Assembly (NCBI GenBank): GCA_963791325.1
Contig: CAWBRU010000008.1
Location: 248,001 to 312,000, forward strand
Reading direction: 5' to 3'
Length of the DNA: 64,000 nucleotides
DNA from: JBEVJK01 sp963791325
GTDB taxonomy: Bacteria > Pseudomonadota > Alphaproteobacteria > Rhizobiales > Rhizobiaceae
The position numbers were made by a program, and so were the translations under genes. Position 1 is the first letter of the stretch. Each line of letters opens with the position of its first letter. This document shows, one piece after another, positions 42,718 to 51,997 of the stretch. A model generated the notes under the pieces. It did no database searches. It was not told the origin of the DNA and saw only the letters and a list, made by a program, of their open reading frames with translations.

Positions 42718-43485
42718 CGGTCCTTGATCCCGCCGAGCAGGAATTCGCGATTGCCGTCGCCGCCGTCGATCGGCGACGCGGCGAGGCCGAGCGCCCGCCA
42801 GCCGGGCATGGCCGTCGAGCCAGGCGCGCAGCTCCTCGGCGATGCCGCCGCCGGCAGCGGGGTCGCGCACCATCCCGCCTTTGCCGATCGCGGCGCGCCC
42901 GGCCTCGAATTGCGGCTTGACCAGAGGCCAGGCAGCGGCAGCCCGGCCGCGCCAGGCCGAGCGCCGGCGGCAGCGCCAGCCTGCAGCGAGATGAAGCTGA
43001 CGTCGCAGACGATGAAATCCGGCAGCGCCCCGCCGAGATCGGCGGCCGTCAGATCGCGTGCGTTGACGCCTTCGACCAGCCGGACCGCGGATCGGCGGCA
43101 AGCGGCGGGATCGAGCTGGCCATGGCCGACATCGAGCGCCGTCACCTGCGGCCGCGCCGCGCTCCAGCAGCACCTGGGTGAAGCCGCCGGTCGAGGCGCC
43201 GATGTCGAGCGCCACCGCCCCGGCCGGATCGAGGCCGAACCGGTCGAGGCCGGCAAGCAGCTTCAGCGCGGCGCGCGAGACGTAGCGGCGGGCGGGGTCG
43301 TCAACGTCGACAGCCGCGCCCGGCGCCACCGGCTGGCCGGCCTTCCGGGCCGGCTGTCCGTCGACGCAGACGGTGCCGCGTTCGATCGCGTCCCGCGCCC
43401 GGGAGCGGGTGCTGTAATAGCCGCGCCGGACGAGCAGGTCGTCGAGCCTCAGCGGCGCGTCCTCGCAGGGGGGCGGCAGAGCCAT
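42714..43485 (-). CDS. tlyA: TlyA-family rRNA 2'-O-methyltransferase
   Basis: About 255 residues. An S4 RNA-binding domain at the start (RLDDLLVRRGYYSTRSRARD, AIERGTVCVDG) is followed by YVSRAALKLLAGLDRFGLDP and a FtsJ-type SAM fold with LDIGASTGGFTQVLLERGA, DVSFISL and VKPQFEAGRAAIGKGG. Relatives methylate ribose in 16S and 23S rRNA; the hemolysin label is historical. dxs ends 30 bases upstream of its start region on the same strand. Shifts near 43,155, 43,090, 42,975-42,950 and 42,805. Confidence 0.88.
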
Positions 43486-43515
43486 GGCGCGGCCGGCGGC
43501 CGGCGGCTCGGCCGG

Positions 43516-45436
43516 TCAGGCGCGGGCGGCGGCGCTGGCCGCCGCGCCGCCCAGCGCGGCGAACACGCTGCGCACGATGCCGGCCGCGTCCAGGCCGGCG
43601 TCGGCATACATCTTTTCCGGCTTCGCCTGGTCGATGAAGGCGTCGGGCAACACCAGGGGACGCACCTTGAGGCCGCTGTCGAGCAGGCCCGCCACAGCCA
43701 GATAGTGCAGCACCTGGCTGGCGAAGCCGCCGACGGCCCCCTCCTCGACCGTGAGCAGAACCTCGTGCCCGCGCGCCAGCCGGCGCACCAGATCGTGGTC
43801 GAGCGGCTTGGCGAAACGGGCATCGGCGACGGTGGTCGACAGCCCCGCGGCGTCGAGCTCCTCGGCCGCCGCCAGGCAATCCTGCAGCCGCGTTCCGAAC
43901 GACAGCAGCGCCACCTTGCTGCCCTCCTTGACGATCCGGCCCTTGCCGATCGCAAGCGCAACGCCGCGCTCCGGCATTTCGACGCCGACGCCGTTGCCGC
44001 GCGGATAACGGAACGCGATCGGCCCCTCGTCATAGGCCGCCGCGGTGCGCACCATATGCCTGAGCTCGGCCTCGTCGGCGGCCGCCATCATCACGAAACC
44101 GGGCAGCGAGGCCAGAAAGCCGGTGTCGAAGGCGCCGCAATGGGTCGGGCCGTCGGCACCGACGAAGCCGGCACGGTCGATCGCGAAGCGTACCGGAAGT
44201 TTCTGGATCGCGACATCGTGGACGATCTGGTCGTAGGCGCGCTGCAGGAAGGTCGAATAGATCGCGGCGAACGGCCGGAAGCCTTCGGCGGCCAGGCCGG
44301 CCGCAAAGGTCACGGCGTGCTGCTCGGCAATGCCGACATCGAAGGTCCGGCTTGGAAACGCCTCGCCGAACAGGTCGAGCCCGGTGCCGGAGGGCATGGC
44401 TGCGGTCACCGCGACGATGCGCTCGTCCTCCTCTGCCTCGCGCACCAGGCTCTCGGCGAACACCTTGGTATAGCTCGGCGCGTTGGCCGGCGCCTTGGCC
44501 TGGGCGCCGGTGATGACGTCGAAGCGGTTGACGCCGTGATACTTGTCCGCCGAGTTCTCGGCGGGAGCGTAACCCTTGCCCTTCTGGGTGACGACGTGGA
44601 TCAGCACCGGCCCGGTGACCGTGTCGCGAACGTTCTTCAGCACCGGCAGCAGGTGCTCGAAATTGTGGCCGTCGATCGGTCCGACATAGTAGAAGCCGAG
44701 CTCCTCGAACAGGGTGCCGCCGGTCAGGAAGCCGCGCGCGAACTCCTCCGACCGCCGCGCTTTCTCTTCGAGGAATTTCGGCAGCCGCTTGGCCAGCTGC
44801 TTGGCCGTTTCGCGCAGGGAATGATAGGTGCGGCCCGAGACCAGCCGCGCCAGATAGGCGCTCATCGCTCCGGCCGGCGGCGCGATCGACATGTCGTTGT
44901 CGTTGAGGACGACGACGAGACGCTGCATCGAGCGCCCCGGCATTGTTCATCGCCTCGTAGGCCATGCCGGCCGACATGGCGCCGTCGCCGATGACAGCGA
45001 TCACATTGTGGCTTCGGCCGGCAAGGTCGCGCGCCACGGCCATGCCGAGACCTGCCGAAATCGAGGTCGACGAATGCGCCGCCCCGAACGGGTCGTAAGC
45101 GCTTTCGGCGCGCTTGGTGAAGCCCGACAACCCGCCTTCCTGGCGCAGGCTGCGCATGCGTTCGCGCCGCCCCGTCAGGATCTTGTGCGGATAGGCCTGG
45201 TGGCCGACGTCCCAGATCAGCCGGTCCGCCGGCGTGTTGAAGACATGGTGGAGCGCAATCGTCAGCTCGACCACGCCGAGCCCGGCGCCGAGATGGCCGC
45301 CGGTCTCGGACACGATGTCGACCAGGTCGATGCGCAGCTCGTCCGCCAGCGCCGCAAGCTCGCTCTCCGGCAGCCGCCGCAGGTCGGCAGGGTCGTGGAT
45401 GGTGTCGAGAAGCGGCGTCCGGGAGCTTTTGGTCAC
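43516..45436 (-). CDS. dxs: 1-deoxy-D-xylulose-5-phosphate synthase
   Basis: Thiamine-diphosphate enzyme that opens the non-mevalonate pathway, whose last enzyme ispH is at 30.6 kb. Visible: GGHLGAGLGVVELTIALHHV, IWDVGHQAYPHKILTGRR, the ThDP motif GDGAMSAGMAYEAMNNAG, VVVLNDNDMSIAPPAGAM, HVVTQKGKGYAPAE, FDVGIAEQHAVTFAAGLA and YPRGNGVGVEMP. One extra base at 44939 (ctc+G before atg cag) splits it into two frames. I prefer the GTG at 45436 (VTKSSRTPLLDTIHDP), giving 640 residues as in homologues; an ATG at 45493 is in frame. tlyA follows. Confidence 0.95.
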
Positions 45437-45534
45437 GATCGCAATGCCTGCTGTCGGCGAGGATTGGCCGGGGATAGAGGCTCGGCCGTGCAAAGTAAAT
45501 CACGGATTGCGTCAGGCACGGGGGCGCTGGCTGG

Positions 45535-46458
45535 TCAGCTCTCCGGCAGCGGGATGAACTCCTCGTCGTCGCCGGGCACGATGTCGAAGCGGCCCGTCTT
45601 CCACTCGTTTTTCGCCTGCTCGATGCGCTCGCGCGAGGATGACACGAAGTTCCACCAGGTGTAGCGCGGGGAGCCCAGCGAGGCGCCGCCGAACAGCATC
45701 AGCTGGGCCCCCTCCTCGGACTCCACCACGATCTCGTCACCCGGCCGGAACACCAGCAGCCGGTCCGGCCGGAAGCGGTCGCCGGAGATGATGATCGACC
45801 CGTCGAGAATGTAGACGGCGCGCTCTTCGGCCTCGGCCGGGATGCGCAGCCGCGCGCCGGGCGCCAGCCGCAGTTCGGCATAGAGCGTGTCGGAGTGGGT
45901 GCGGACCGGCGAAGCGAGGCCTTCGAAGCTGCCGATCACGAGCCGGCCCGAAACGCCGTCCTCGCCGCTCCACTCGGGAAGCTCGGTCTTGAACGTATGT
46001 TCAAACAGCGGCGCCAGTTCCTCCTTGCCGTCGGGCAGGGCCAGCCAGGTCTGCAGCCCGGACATCGCCAGCGGGGCGCCGCGCAGCTCTTCCGGCGTGC
46101 GCTCGGAATGAACGATGCCGCGGCCGGCGGTCATCAGGTTCACGTCGCCCGGCCTGATCACCATCTCGGTGCCGAGCGAGTTGCGGTGGCGGATCGAGCC
46201 GTCGAACAGATAGGTGACGGTGGCCAGCCCGATATGCGGGTGCGGGCGGACATCCATCGCCATGCCGGGACGCAGGACCGCCGGCCCCATCCGATCGAAG
46301 AAGATGAACGGCCCGACCAGCCGGCGCCGCGCCGTAGGCAGCGCGCGGCGCACCTCGAAGCCGCCGAGGTCCTTGGCATTGGCCACCACCATCAGCTCGA
46401 TCGCGTCGCAGGCGAGCGCGTCGCCGGGCTCGGGGTCGCGGGCGGGAAAGAAGCTCAT
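45535..46458 (-). CDS. Pirin-family protein
   Basis: 307 residues, clean frame. The N-terminal cupin carries VGPFIFFDRMGPAVLRPGMA and VRPHPHIGLATVTYLFDG with the metal-binding His residues, then HRNSLGTEMVIRPGDVNLMT and GRGIVHSERTPEELRGAPL. A second cupin ends with FGGASLGSPRYTWWNFVSSS. Pirins are iron proteins; some bacterial ones have quercetinase activity, others bind regulators. It is monocistronic and upstream of nothing obviously related. Confidence 0.88.
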   Translation of the reverse strand: MSFFPARDPEPGDALACDAIELMVVANAKDLGGFEVRRALPTARRRLVGPFIFFDRMGPAVLRPGMAMDVRPHPHIGLATVTYLFDGSIRHRNSLGTEMVIRPGDVNLMTAGRGIVHSERTPEELRGAPLAMSGLQTWLALPDGKEELAPLFEHTFKTELPEWSGEDGVSGRLVIGSFEGLASPVRTHSDTLYAELRLAPGARLRIPAEAEERAVYILDGSIIISGDRFRPDRLLVFRPGDEIVVESEEGAQLMLFGGASLGSPRYTWWNFVSSSRERIEQAKNEWKTGRFDIVPGDDEEFIPLPES

Positions 46459-46521
46459 CGGGGGGCCCTCATCGGTTGCGGACAATCCTGGGCGACACGG
46501 GATTCCGCTTTCCCGGATATC

Positions 46522-46791
46522 TCAGCTGGCGTAGCGCAGCGCCGCGCGGGCTTTGGCCTTGGCCGCCTCGTCCTCGCGGTTCTTCGGCTCCTGGCTGGTC
46601 TCCAGCGTATCGATCAGCCGGCGCGCAGCCGCGGCGATTTCGTCGACCGCCCGGTCGAACGCGGCTTCGTTGCGCTTGGCGGGATGGGTGGTGCCGCTCA
46701 GCTTGCGCACGAATTGCAGCGCCGCATCGCGCACTTCGGCATCGGTCGCGGGCGGTTCGAAATTGAACAGCGTCTTGATGTTGCGGCACAT
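46522..46791 (-). CDS. DUF2277 family protein
   Basis: 89 residues: MCRNIKTLFNFEPPATDAEV, RDAALQFVRKLSGTTHPAKR and NEAAFDRAVDEIAAAARRLI. The MCRNIKTLFNFEPPAT start is the family hallmark. I chose the ATG at 46791 because GGAGG sits seven bases upstream; the earlier in-frame ATG at 46806 would place that site inside the gene. Function unknown; cytosolic and helical. Confidence 0.85.
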   Translation of the reverse strand: MCRNIKTLFNFEPPATDAEVRDAALQFVRKLSGTTHPAKRNEAAFDRAVDEIAAAARRLIDTLETSQEPKNREDEAAKAKARAALRYAS

Positions 46792-46844
46792 TTGGCCTGC
46801 CTCCATTCGGTCCGGCCTGATTGTCGGGATCGGCGGCCGCCGGG

Positions 46845-47105
46845 TCAACCGCCTTCGGCGGGGTCGAGCGGGTCGCTGCCGGCCGGCCGGCCGTCGCGCG
46901 ACAGCCGGATCTTCTCGACCCGATCCTCGGCTGCCCTGAGCAGCTGATCGCAATGCGCTTTCAGCGCTTCGCCGCGCTCATAGATGCGGATCGACTGATC
47001 GAGCGGCACTTCGCCGCGCTCGAGATCCTCGACGATCGTCTCCAAGGCTTTCAGCGCCTGCTCGAAGCTCATTGCCTTGATGTCGTCGTTTTCTGCTTCG
47101 GCCAC
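46845..47105 (-). CDS. xseB: Exodeoxyribonuclease VII small subunit
   Basis: 86 residues, mainly two helices: MSFEQALKALETIVEDLERG, EVPLDQSIRIYERGEALKAH and CDQLLRAAEDRVEKIRL. This is the XseB pattern; it partners XseA in degrading single-stranded DNA. It begins four bases after the HDAC-like gene ends, and is on the same strand. Confidence 0.92.
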   Translation of the reverse strand: MAEAENDDIKAMSFEQALKALETIVEDLERGEVPLDQSIRIYERGEALKAHCDQLLRAAEDRVEKIRLSRDGRPAGSDPLDPAEGG

Positions 47106-47109
47106 TCGC

Positions 47110-48037
47110 CTACCCCTTCATCAGCCGCTTGACGTGGGCACCGACCGACATAGCCAGGCCTTCGAGGTCATAGCCGCCTTCCAGGACGCTGACCAGCCGA
47201 TTGCCGCTGAACTGCGAGGCCCGGTCGAGCAGCTGGCCGGTCGCCCATTCGAAATCCGCTTCGGTGAGGTTGAGCGAGGCGAGCGGGTCGCGGTGATGGG
47301 CGTCGAAGCCGGCCGAGACGATGATCAGATCGGGCCGGAACCGGTCGAGCGCCGGCAGCACCCGCGCGCGAAAGGCCTCGCGGAACTCGGCGCCGCCGCT
47401 GCCGGGACCGAGCGGCGCGTTGACGATATTGCCGGCGCCGGTCTCGCTGGCCGCGCCGGTGCCGGGATAGAGCGGCATCTGATGGGTCGAGGCGTAGAGG
47501 ACGGTGGGGTCGCTCCAGAAGATCTCTTGCGTGCCGTTGCCGTGATGAACGTCCCAATCGACGATCGCCACCCGCCCGGCGCCGTGCCGGCGCTGCGCAT
47601 GGCGAGCGGCGATGGCGGCCGTATTGAACAGGCAGAAGCCCATGGCCGTCGCGGTCTCGGCATGGTGGCCTGGCGGCCGCGCCGCCAGAAACGCGTTGTC
47701 GGCGGTGCCGGCGAATACACTGTCCACCGCGGCGGTGGCGCCGCCCACGGCCGTCAGCGCGGCGTCGAGGCTCTTCGGGCTGATCGTGGTGTCGGCATCC
47801 AGGCGCACCAAGCCCGATCTCGGGCAGCGCCCGGCGGATCGCCTCGAGATAGGCGGACGGATGAACGGCCACAACTGCCGCTTCTTCGCCGCGCGGCGCT
47901 TCGACCCGATCAAGCCCGGCGAAAGCCTCGTCCTCGAGCAGCCTGCCGATGGCACGCAGCCGGTCCGGACGCTCGGGATGGCCGGGCGGCGTCAGGTGCT
48001 CCAGGAATACAGGATGGGAATAGAGCCGGGTCGTCAT
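47110..48037 (-). CDS. Histone-deacetylase-fold (acetylpolyamine/acuC-like) hydrolase
   Basis: About 308 residues. HPVFLEHLTPPGHPERPDRL at the start, RPPGHHAETATAMGFCLFNT (catalytic His pair), VAIVDWDVHHGNGTQEIFW (zinc Asp and His), SAGFDAHHRDPLASLNL and SVLEGGYDLEGLA follow. The family removes acetyl groups from small amines or proteins. One extra base at 47822 (ggg+C before ttg gtg cgc) splits it; corrected, it reads EIGLVRLDADTTISP. xseB follows by four bases. Confidence 0.9.
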
Positions 48038-48121
48038 CCTTCATCTCTAGCAAGTGTCGGCGCGCATGGCAGACAAGATATTGCCGCCTGCACTATCACG
48101 CAGCCGCGACCGGGCGAAGGG

Positions 48122-48355
48122 TCAGGCGCCGGGACCGACGAGCAGCAGTGCGGCACCCACCACCATCATTGCGATGCCCGGCCAGTTGCCCGCGCCGCCG
48201 AGGGAGCGGAGGCCGCTGAGGCCGGCCTCCAGCATGCCTGCGCGTGGGGCCGGGCTCGGCGCCTTGAGCAGCGGGCGGCCACGCCCGAGCGCCTGGCGTG
48301 CCAGCACCAGCAGGCCGGCAATCACCAAGAACCCACCCAGGAAGATGATCGCCAT
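48122..48355 (-). CDS. Small two-helix membrane protein
   Basis: 77 residues: MAIIFLGGFLVIAGLLVLAR is helix one, a basic middle (GRGRPLLKAPSPAPRAGM) follows, and NWPGIAMMVVGAALLLVGPG is helix two. Clean frame, plausible start at 48355 with gagagg upstream. No family recognised; hydrophobic pattern and codon use favour a real gene. Confidence 0.55.
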   Translation of the reverse strand: MAIIFLGGFLVIAGLLVLARQALGRGRPLLKAPSPAPRAGMLEAGLSGLRSLGGAGNWPGIAMMVVGAALLLVGPGA

Positions 48356-48475
48356 CGTCCTCTCCCAATCACTTTTTCGGCATCGCCGTTCAGACGGCCT
48401 TAGCTAGTGCGGCGCTCGCCTTTTTCCAGCCGCGGTGGCCGAGATAATGGCGCGCAGGAGGCGGAAGGAAGCTCG

Positions 48476-49720
48476 ATGCGATCATGGCTGCAGCACACGG
48501 TGCTGGTGCTTGTCCTTCTCGGCTCGCCGGTGCAAGCCGCCGAACCGCCGCGCTCGGGCAATGCGGTGTTCGACAAGACGGTCGAGCTGGTCAGCAAGAA
48601 CTTCTATGACGCCAAGGCGCTGCAGCGGTTCAACGTCGCCGTCGCCCAGGAGGTCAACGATCCCGCCCAGCCGCTTACCGGCACCAGCAGCCCGACGCGT
48701 GTCGATCAGGCGATCGACACCGTGCTGGCCAGCCTCGAAGCCTCTCATACCGGCCGCTTTCGCCCAGGCACGATTGACTATTACGAGCTCGCCGACGTCT
48801 TTCGCTACGGCATTCGCGACGATGTGCGCCGGCTGTTTCCGCCCGACGGCGAGGTGAGCTATCCCGGCATCGGCATGATTGCGCGGCCGGGCAACGGCCT
48901 TTGGTTCGTCAGCGACGTCTATGACGGCTCGCCGGCGGCGCGGGCCGGCATCCTGGTGGGCGACGAGATCCTTGCGGTCGACGGCCAGCCCTATCGTGAG
49001 CTGGCCTCGTTCCGCGACAAGGTCGGCCAGCCGGTCGAGCTCAGGCTGCGGCGCCGCCCGGATGCCGAGCCGATGACCGTCAAAGTGACCGTCGAGACGC
49101 TGAAGCCGCTGCCGACTTTCGAGAAGGCGATCGCCGACAGCGCCAAGCTGGTCGAGCGGGACGGCCATAAGATCGGCTATGTGCGGCTGTGGACGCTGGC
49201 GGCGCGCAACTCGATGGGGGCGGTCGCCGAAGCCTTGGCCGATGGCCCGCTGAAGGACGCCGACGGCCTCGTTCTCGACCTGCGCGGCCGCTGGGGCGGC
49301 GGCAGCTCGGACGCTGCCGAGCTTTTTCTCGGACGCACCCCGCCGTTCCGGCTCAAGGACCGCGACGGCGAGGACTATCTCGCCAATTTTCGCTGGCACA
49401 AACCGATGGTGGCGATCATCGACGAGGGCTCCCGCAGCGGCCTCGAAGTCTTCGCCTATGCGCTGAAGGAGAACGACATCCCGCTGGTCGGCTCGCGCAC
49501 CGCCGGAGCGCTGCTTGCCGGCCGCGCCTTCCTGTTGCCGGACGACAGCCTGCTCGAACTCGCAGTTTCCGACGCCATCCTCGACACCGACACGCGGCTC
49601 GAGGGCAGCGGCGTGTCACCCGACATTCCGGTGCCGTTCAGCCTGCCCTATGCGGCAGGCGCCGATCCGCAGCGCGATGCCGCGGTCGAAGCGATGCGCA
49701 AGATCCTGGCACGCGGCTGA
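48476..49720 (+). CDS. S41-family C-terminal processing peptidase-like, with PDZ domain
   Basis: 414 residues from the ATG at 48476 with aaggaag upstream. A signal peptide (HTVLVLVLLGSPVQA) precedes the mature part; a PDZ domain holds YPGIGMIARPGNGLWFVSDV, DGSPAARAGILVGDEILAVD and GQP. The peptidase core has GYVRLWTL, GLVLDLRGRWGGGSSDAAEL and VAIIDEGSRSGLEVFAYALK, with Ser in SRSG as the probable nucleophile, and the lysine-bearing ALKENDIPLVG four residues beyond. It is likely periplasmic. Clean frame. A hairpin lies 27 bases downstream. Confidence 0.85.
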   Translation: MRSWLQHTVLVLVLLGSPVQAAEPPRSGNAVFDKTVELVSKNFYDAKALQRFNVAVAQEVNDPAQPLTGTSSPTRVDQAIDTVLASLEASHTGRFRPGTIDYYELADVFRYGIRDDVRRLFPPDGEVSYPGIGMIARPGNGLWFVSDVYDGSPAARAGILVGDEILAVDGQPYRELASFRDKVGQPVELRLRRRPDAEPMTVKVTVETLKPLPTFEKAIADSAKLVERDGHKIGYVRLWTLAARNSMGAVAEALADGPLKDADGLVLDLRGRWGGGSSDAAELFLGRTPPFRLKDRDGEDYLANFRWHKPMVAIIDEGSRSGLEVFAYALKENDIPLVGSRTAGALLAGRAFLLPDDSLLELAVSDAILDTDTRLEGSGVSPDIPVPFSLPYAAGADPQRDAAVEAMRKILARG

Positions 49721-49746
49721 AGCGGGCAGCCAGCGGCTGGGGGCGA

Positions 49747-49774
49747 GGGCCGACCGGCGATCACCGGTCGGCCC
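49747..49774 (+). terminator. Hairpin after the S41 peptidase gene
   Basis: A perfect 11-bp stem gggccgaccgg / ccggtcggccc with loop cgatca, 27 bases past the stop. It is followed by ttcggcg, not a T run, so it may act as a weak or Rho-assisted terminator; a T-rich stretch comes only at 49,846-49,857. Confidence 0.6.
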
Positions 49775-49858
49775 TTCGGCGTGCTCGGCACAGCGATTTT
49801 GCGCCGCCGCCGGGCGGCCCTCCGAAGCGCTGCTCCCCTCTAAGTCTTTGTTTTTTTC

Positions 49859-49904
49859 GCAATTCCGGACGGAAAATCGTTGCCACTTCCTGGAATTGAT
49901 CTAG
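49859..49904. repeat. Convergent-intergenic inverted-repeat element, copy 2
   Basis: gcaattcc (49859-49866) pairs with ggaattg (49892-49898), with ggacggaaaatcgttgcc and acttcct between, then atctag. Its cta is the stop of the deacetylase gene on the minus strand, as in copy 1 for rnhA. Preceded by a run of T (tctttgttttttttcgc-like) that could end transcripts of the plus strand. Confidence 0.75.
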
Positions 49905-50681
49905 ACGCCCGGCGTCTCGACTTCGCCGGCGTCTTCGAGCCGCACGAAGATGACGCCCTTGGTCTTCAGCGCCAGCAATCCACGCACCAGCCCGGCCCCG
50001 GCCGGGCGGGCAGGCTGGTTGACATGGGCCAGCAGAACGTCGCCGTTGCGGGCTTTCTCGACATTGTGCTCGGTAGCCGTCGCGCTGAGCGAGGCACCGC
50101 CATCGGCATTGATCGAATAGCCTGCCACGCGCAGCCCGAGCTGGCGGATCAGCTGGAGCGCGCCTGGGCTGTAGCGGGCGGTTGCGCCGCGGAACCAATG
50201 CGGCGTCGGGCCGCCTGCCCTGACCAGATCGGCCGCCCCGTCCTCGACCTCGCGGGCCACCGCGTCGCGGCTGCCGGCGGCGCGCAGGCCGTAGATGCGG
50301 TCGGGAAAGTCGACCGCCGGCAGATGGCGGTCGCCATGATCCTCGAGCTCGAACAGATCCGGCCGGGCAAGCATGGCCTCGAGAATCTTGCCGTTGCGCT
50401 TCAGCCACAGGCCGGTGACGAACACCGTGGCGGGAATGTTGTTGGCAACCAGGGCCGTGATGATGCGCTCGTCGGCTGCGCCGCCGCAGGCATCGAGCGT
50501 CAGCGCCACCCGGGGGGCACCGGCTGCGGCACCGGCCAGATGCAGTTTCGGCTCCAGCAGCCGCGGGGCGGACACGGCCGGCCGCTCCGGGCTGTCAGCC
50601 GGCAGCGGGCCGGCCGACGCAATTTGCCCGCCGGGCATCAGCAGCGCCGCCAGCGCGACGGTCATCGTCAGCCGCATCATG
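49901..50681 (-). CDS. Polysaccharide deacetylase-family exported protein
   Basis: About 259 residues. The signal MMRLTMTVALAALLMPGGQI ends at ASAGP. The NodB-like fold shows ALTLDACGGAADERIITALV (motif 1; LDACGG in place of the usual FDDGP), then NNIPATVFVTGLWLKRNGKI, LEDHGDRHLPAVDF (H-x3-H metal site), TPHWFRGATARYSPGALQLI and LRVAGYSINADG. The second Asp of motif 1 is missing, seen in a subgroup annotated in Bradyrhizobium relatives; activity is unproven. Clean frame. It is convergent with the S41 gene. Confidence 0.8.
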
Positions 50682-50786
50682 AGGACCCCTCGGTCGGATA
50701 GCCAAGCGGCGCGCCGGCCGCTGATCAGCCATTGTTGAAGCAGCGGTGCGGCTTTTTTCTGGCAGCGCAGCAATCGCTGACCGCAC

Positions 50787-51890
50787 TCACAGGATCTCGG
50801 TCTTGACGATGCGGATGCCGAAGCCCTCGAGGCCGACATAGTGGCGGGCGCGCGAGGCGATCAGCACGATCGAAGTGATGCCGAGATCCTTCAGGATCTG
50901 GGCGCCCAGACCGATCTCGCGCCACTCACTCTCGCGCCGGCGCGCCTCGTCGTGGTCCTCGCGCCCAGCCTGGCGTCCCGGGCGGCTGCGCGCCTGGTGG
51001 CCGACCCCGACCGATCCCTCGCGCAGATAGACGATCACCCCGCGCCGCTTGACGCCCATTTCGCGCATGATCTCCTGCAGCCGGCGCTCGGTGCCGAACA
51101 CGTCGTGGACGACATCCTCCGAATGCAGCCGCACCGGCACATCCTCGCCGTCGCGAATGTCGCCGAACACCACCGCCAGATGCTGGGTGCTGTCCCAGGG
51201 CAGCGAATAGGTATGCGCCTTGGCGGCGCCTCCGGGCGTATCGATGGCAAAACTGTCGACCCGCTCGATCAGGGTCTCCTGGCGCTGGCGGTAGGCGATC
51301 AGGTCGGCGACCGAGATGCGCCGCAAGCCATGCTCCTCGGCGAACGCCTCGACCTGCGGTCCGCGCATCACCGAGCCGTCATCATTGACCAGCTCGCAGA
51401 TGACCCCGACGGAGGGCAGGCCTGCGAGCCTGCACAAATCGACCGCCGCTTCCGTGTGGCCGGAGCGCATCAGCACCCCGCCCTCGCGGGCGATCAGGGG
51501 GAAGATGTGGCCGGGCCGGACGAAATCGCCGGCGCCGACATTGCCGTTGGCGAGATTGCGCACCGTGAGCGTGCGGTCCTCCGCCGAAATCCCGGTCGTG
51601 GTGCCGTGCCGAAAGTCGACGCTGACGGTGAAGGCGGTGCCGTGCGGCGAATCGTTGTCGGCCACCATCGGTCCGAGATTGAGGCGCTTGGCATCGGCCC
51701 GCGTCATCGGCGTGCAGACGATGCCGGAGGTGTGGCGGACGATGAAGGCCATCTTCTCGGGCGTGCAATGCACCGCCGCAACGATCAGGTCGCCTTCGTT
51801 CTCGCGGCCGTCATCGTCCATCACCACGACGATCTCGCCGCGCTCGAACGCACGCAGGGCTTCGACAATCTTTTTCTGGTCGTAGGGCAT
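50787..51890 (-). CDS. ribB: 3,4-dihydroxy-2-butanone-4-phosphate synthase with degenerate GTP cyclohydrolase II domain
   Basis: 367 residues. The RibB domain is complete: MDDDGRENEGDLIVAA (acidic metal loop, residues 24-39), TSGIVCTPMTRADAKRLNL, TTTGISAEDRTLTV, RPGHIFPL and GHTEAAVDLCRLAGL. The C-terminal RibA-like domain reads DVPVRLHSEDVVHDVFG where active enzymes have RVHSECLTGD and three zinc cysteines; none of those Cys remains. It therefore makes the four-carbon riboflavin precursor but should not open GTP. This matches the RibBX type known in Rhizobia. Clean frame; 107 bases before aroC. Confidence 0.92.
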   Translation of the reverse strand: MPYDQKKIVEALRAFERGEIVVVMDDDGRENEGDLIVAAVHCTPEKMAFIVRHTSGIVCTPMTRADAKRLNLGPMVADNDSPHGTAFTVSVDFRHGTTTGISAEDRTLTVRNLANGNVGAGDFVRPGHIFPLIAREGGVLMRSGHTEAAVDLCRLAGLPSVGVICELVNDDGSVMRGPQVEAFAEEHGLRRISVADLIAYRQRQETLIERVDSFAIDTPGGAAKAHTYSLPWDSTQHLAVVFGDIRDGEDVPVRLHSEDVVHDVFGTERRLQEIMREMGVKRRGVIVYLREGSVGVGHQARSRPGRQAGREDHDEARRRESEWREIGLGAQILKDLGITSIVLIASRARHYVGLEGFGIRIVKTEIL

Positions 51891-51997
51891 GACGGGTCCT
51901 GTCGGTCTGCGGTTGGGCGCAATGCCGCGGTCTTATGCCGAGCGGAGCCGGAAGGAAAGCCGCCCGGCACCAGCGCAGGCCTGTGCCCGTCCCGATG

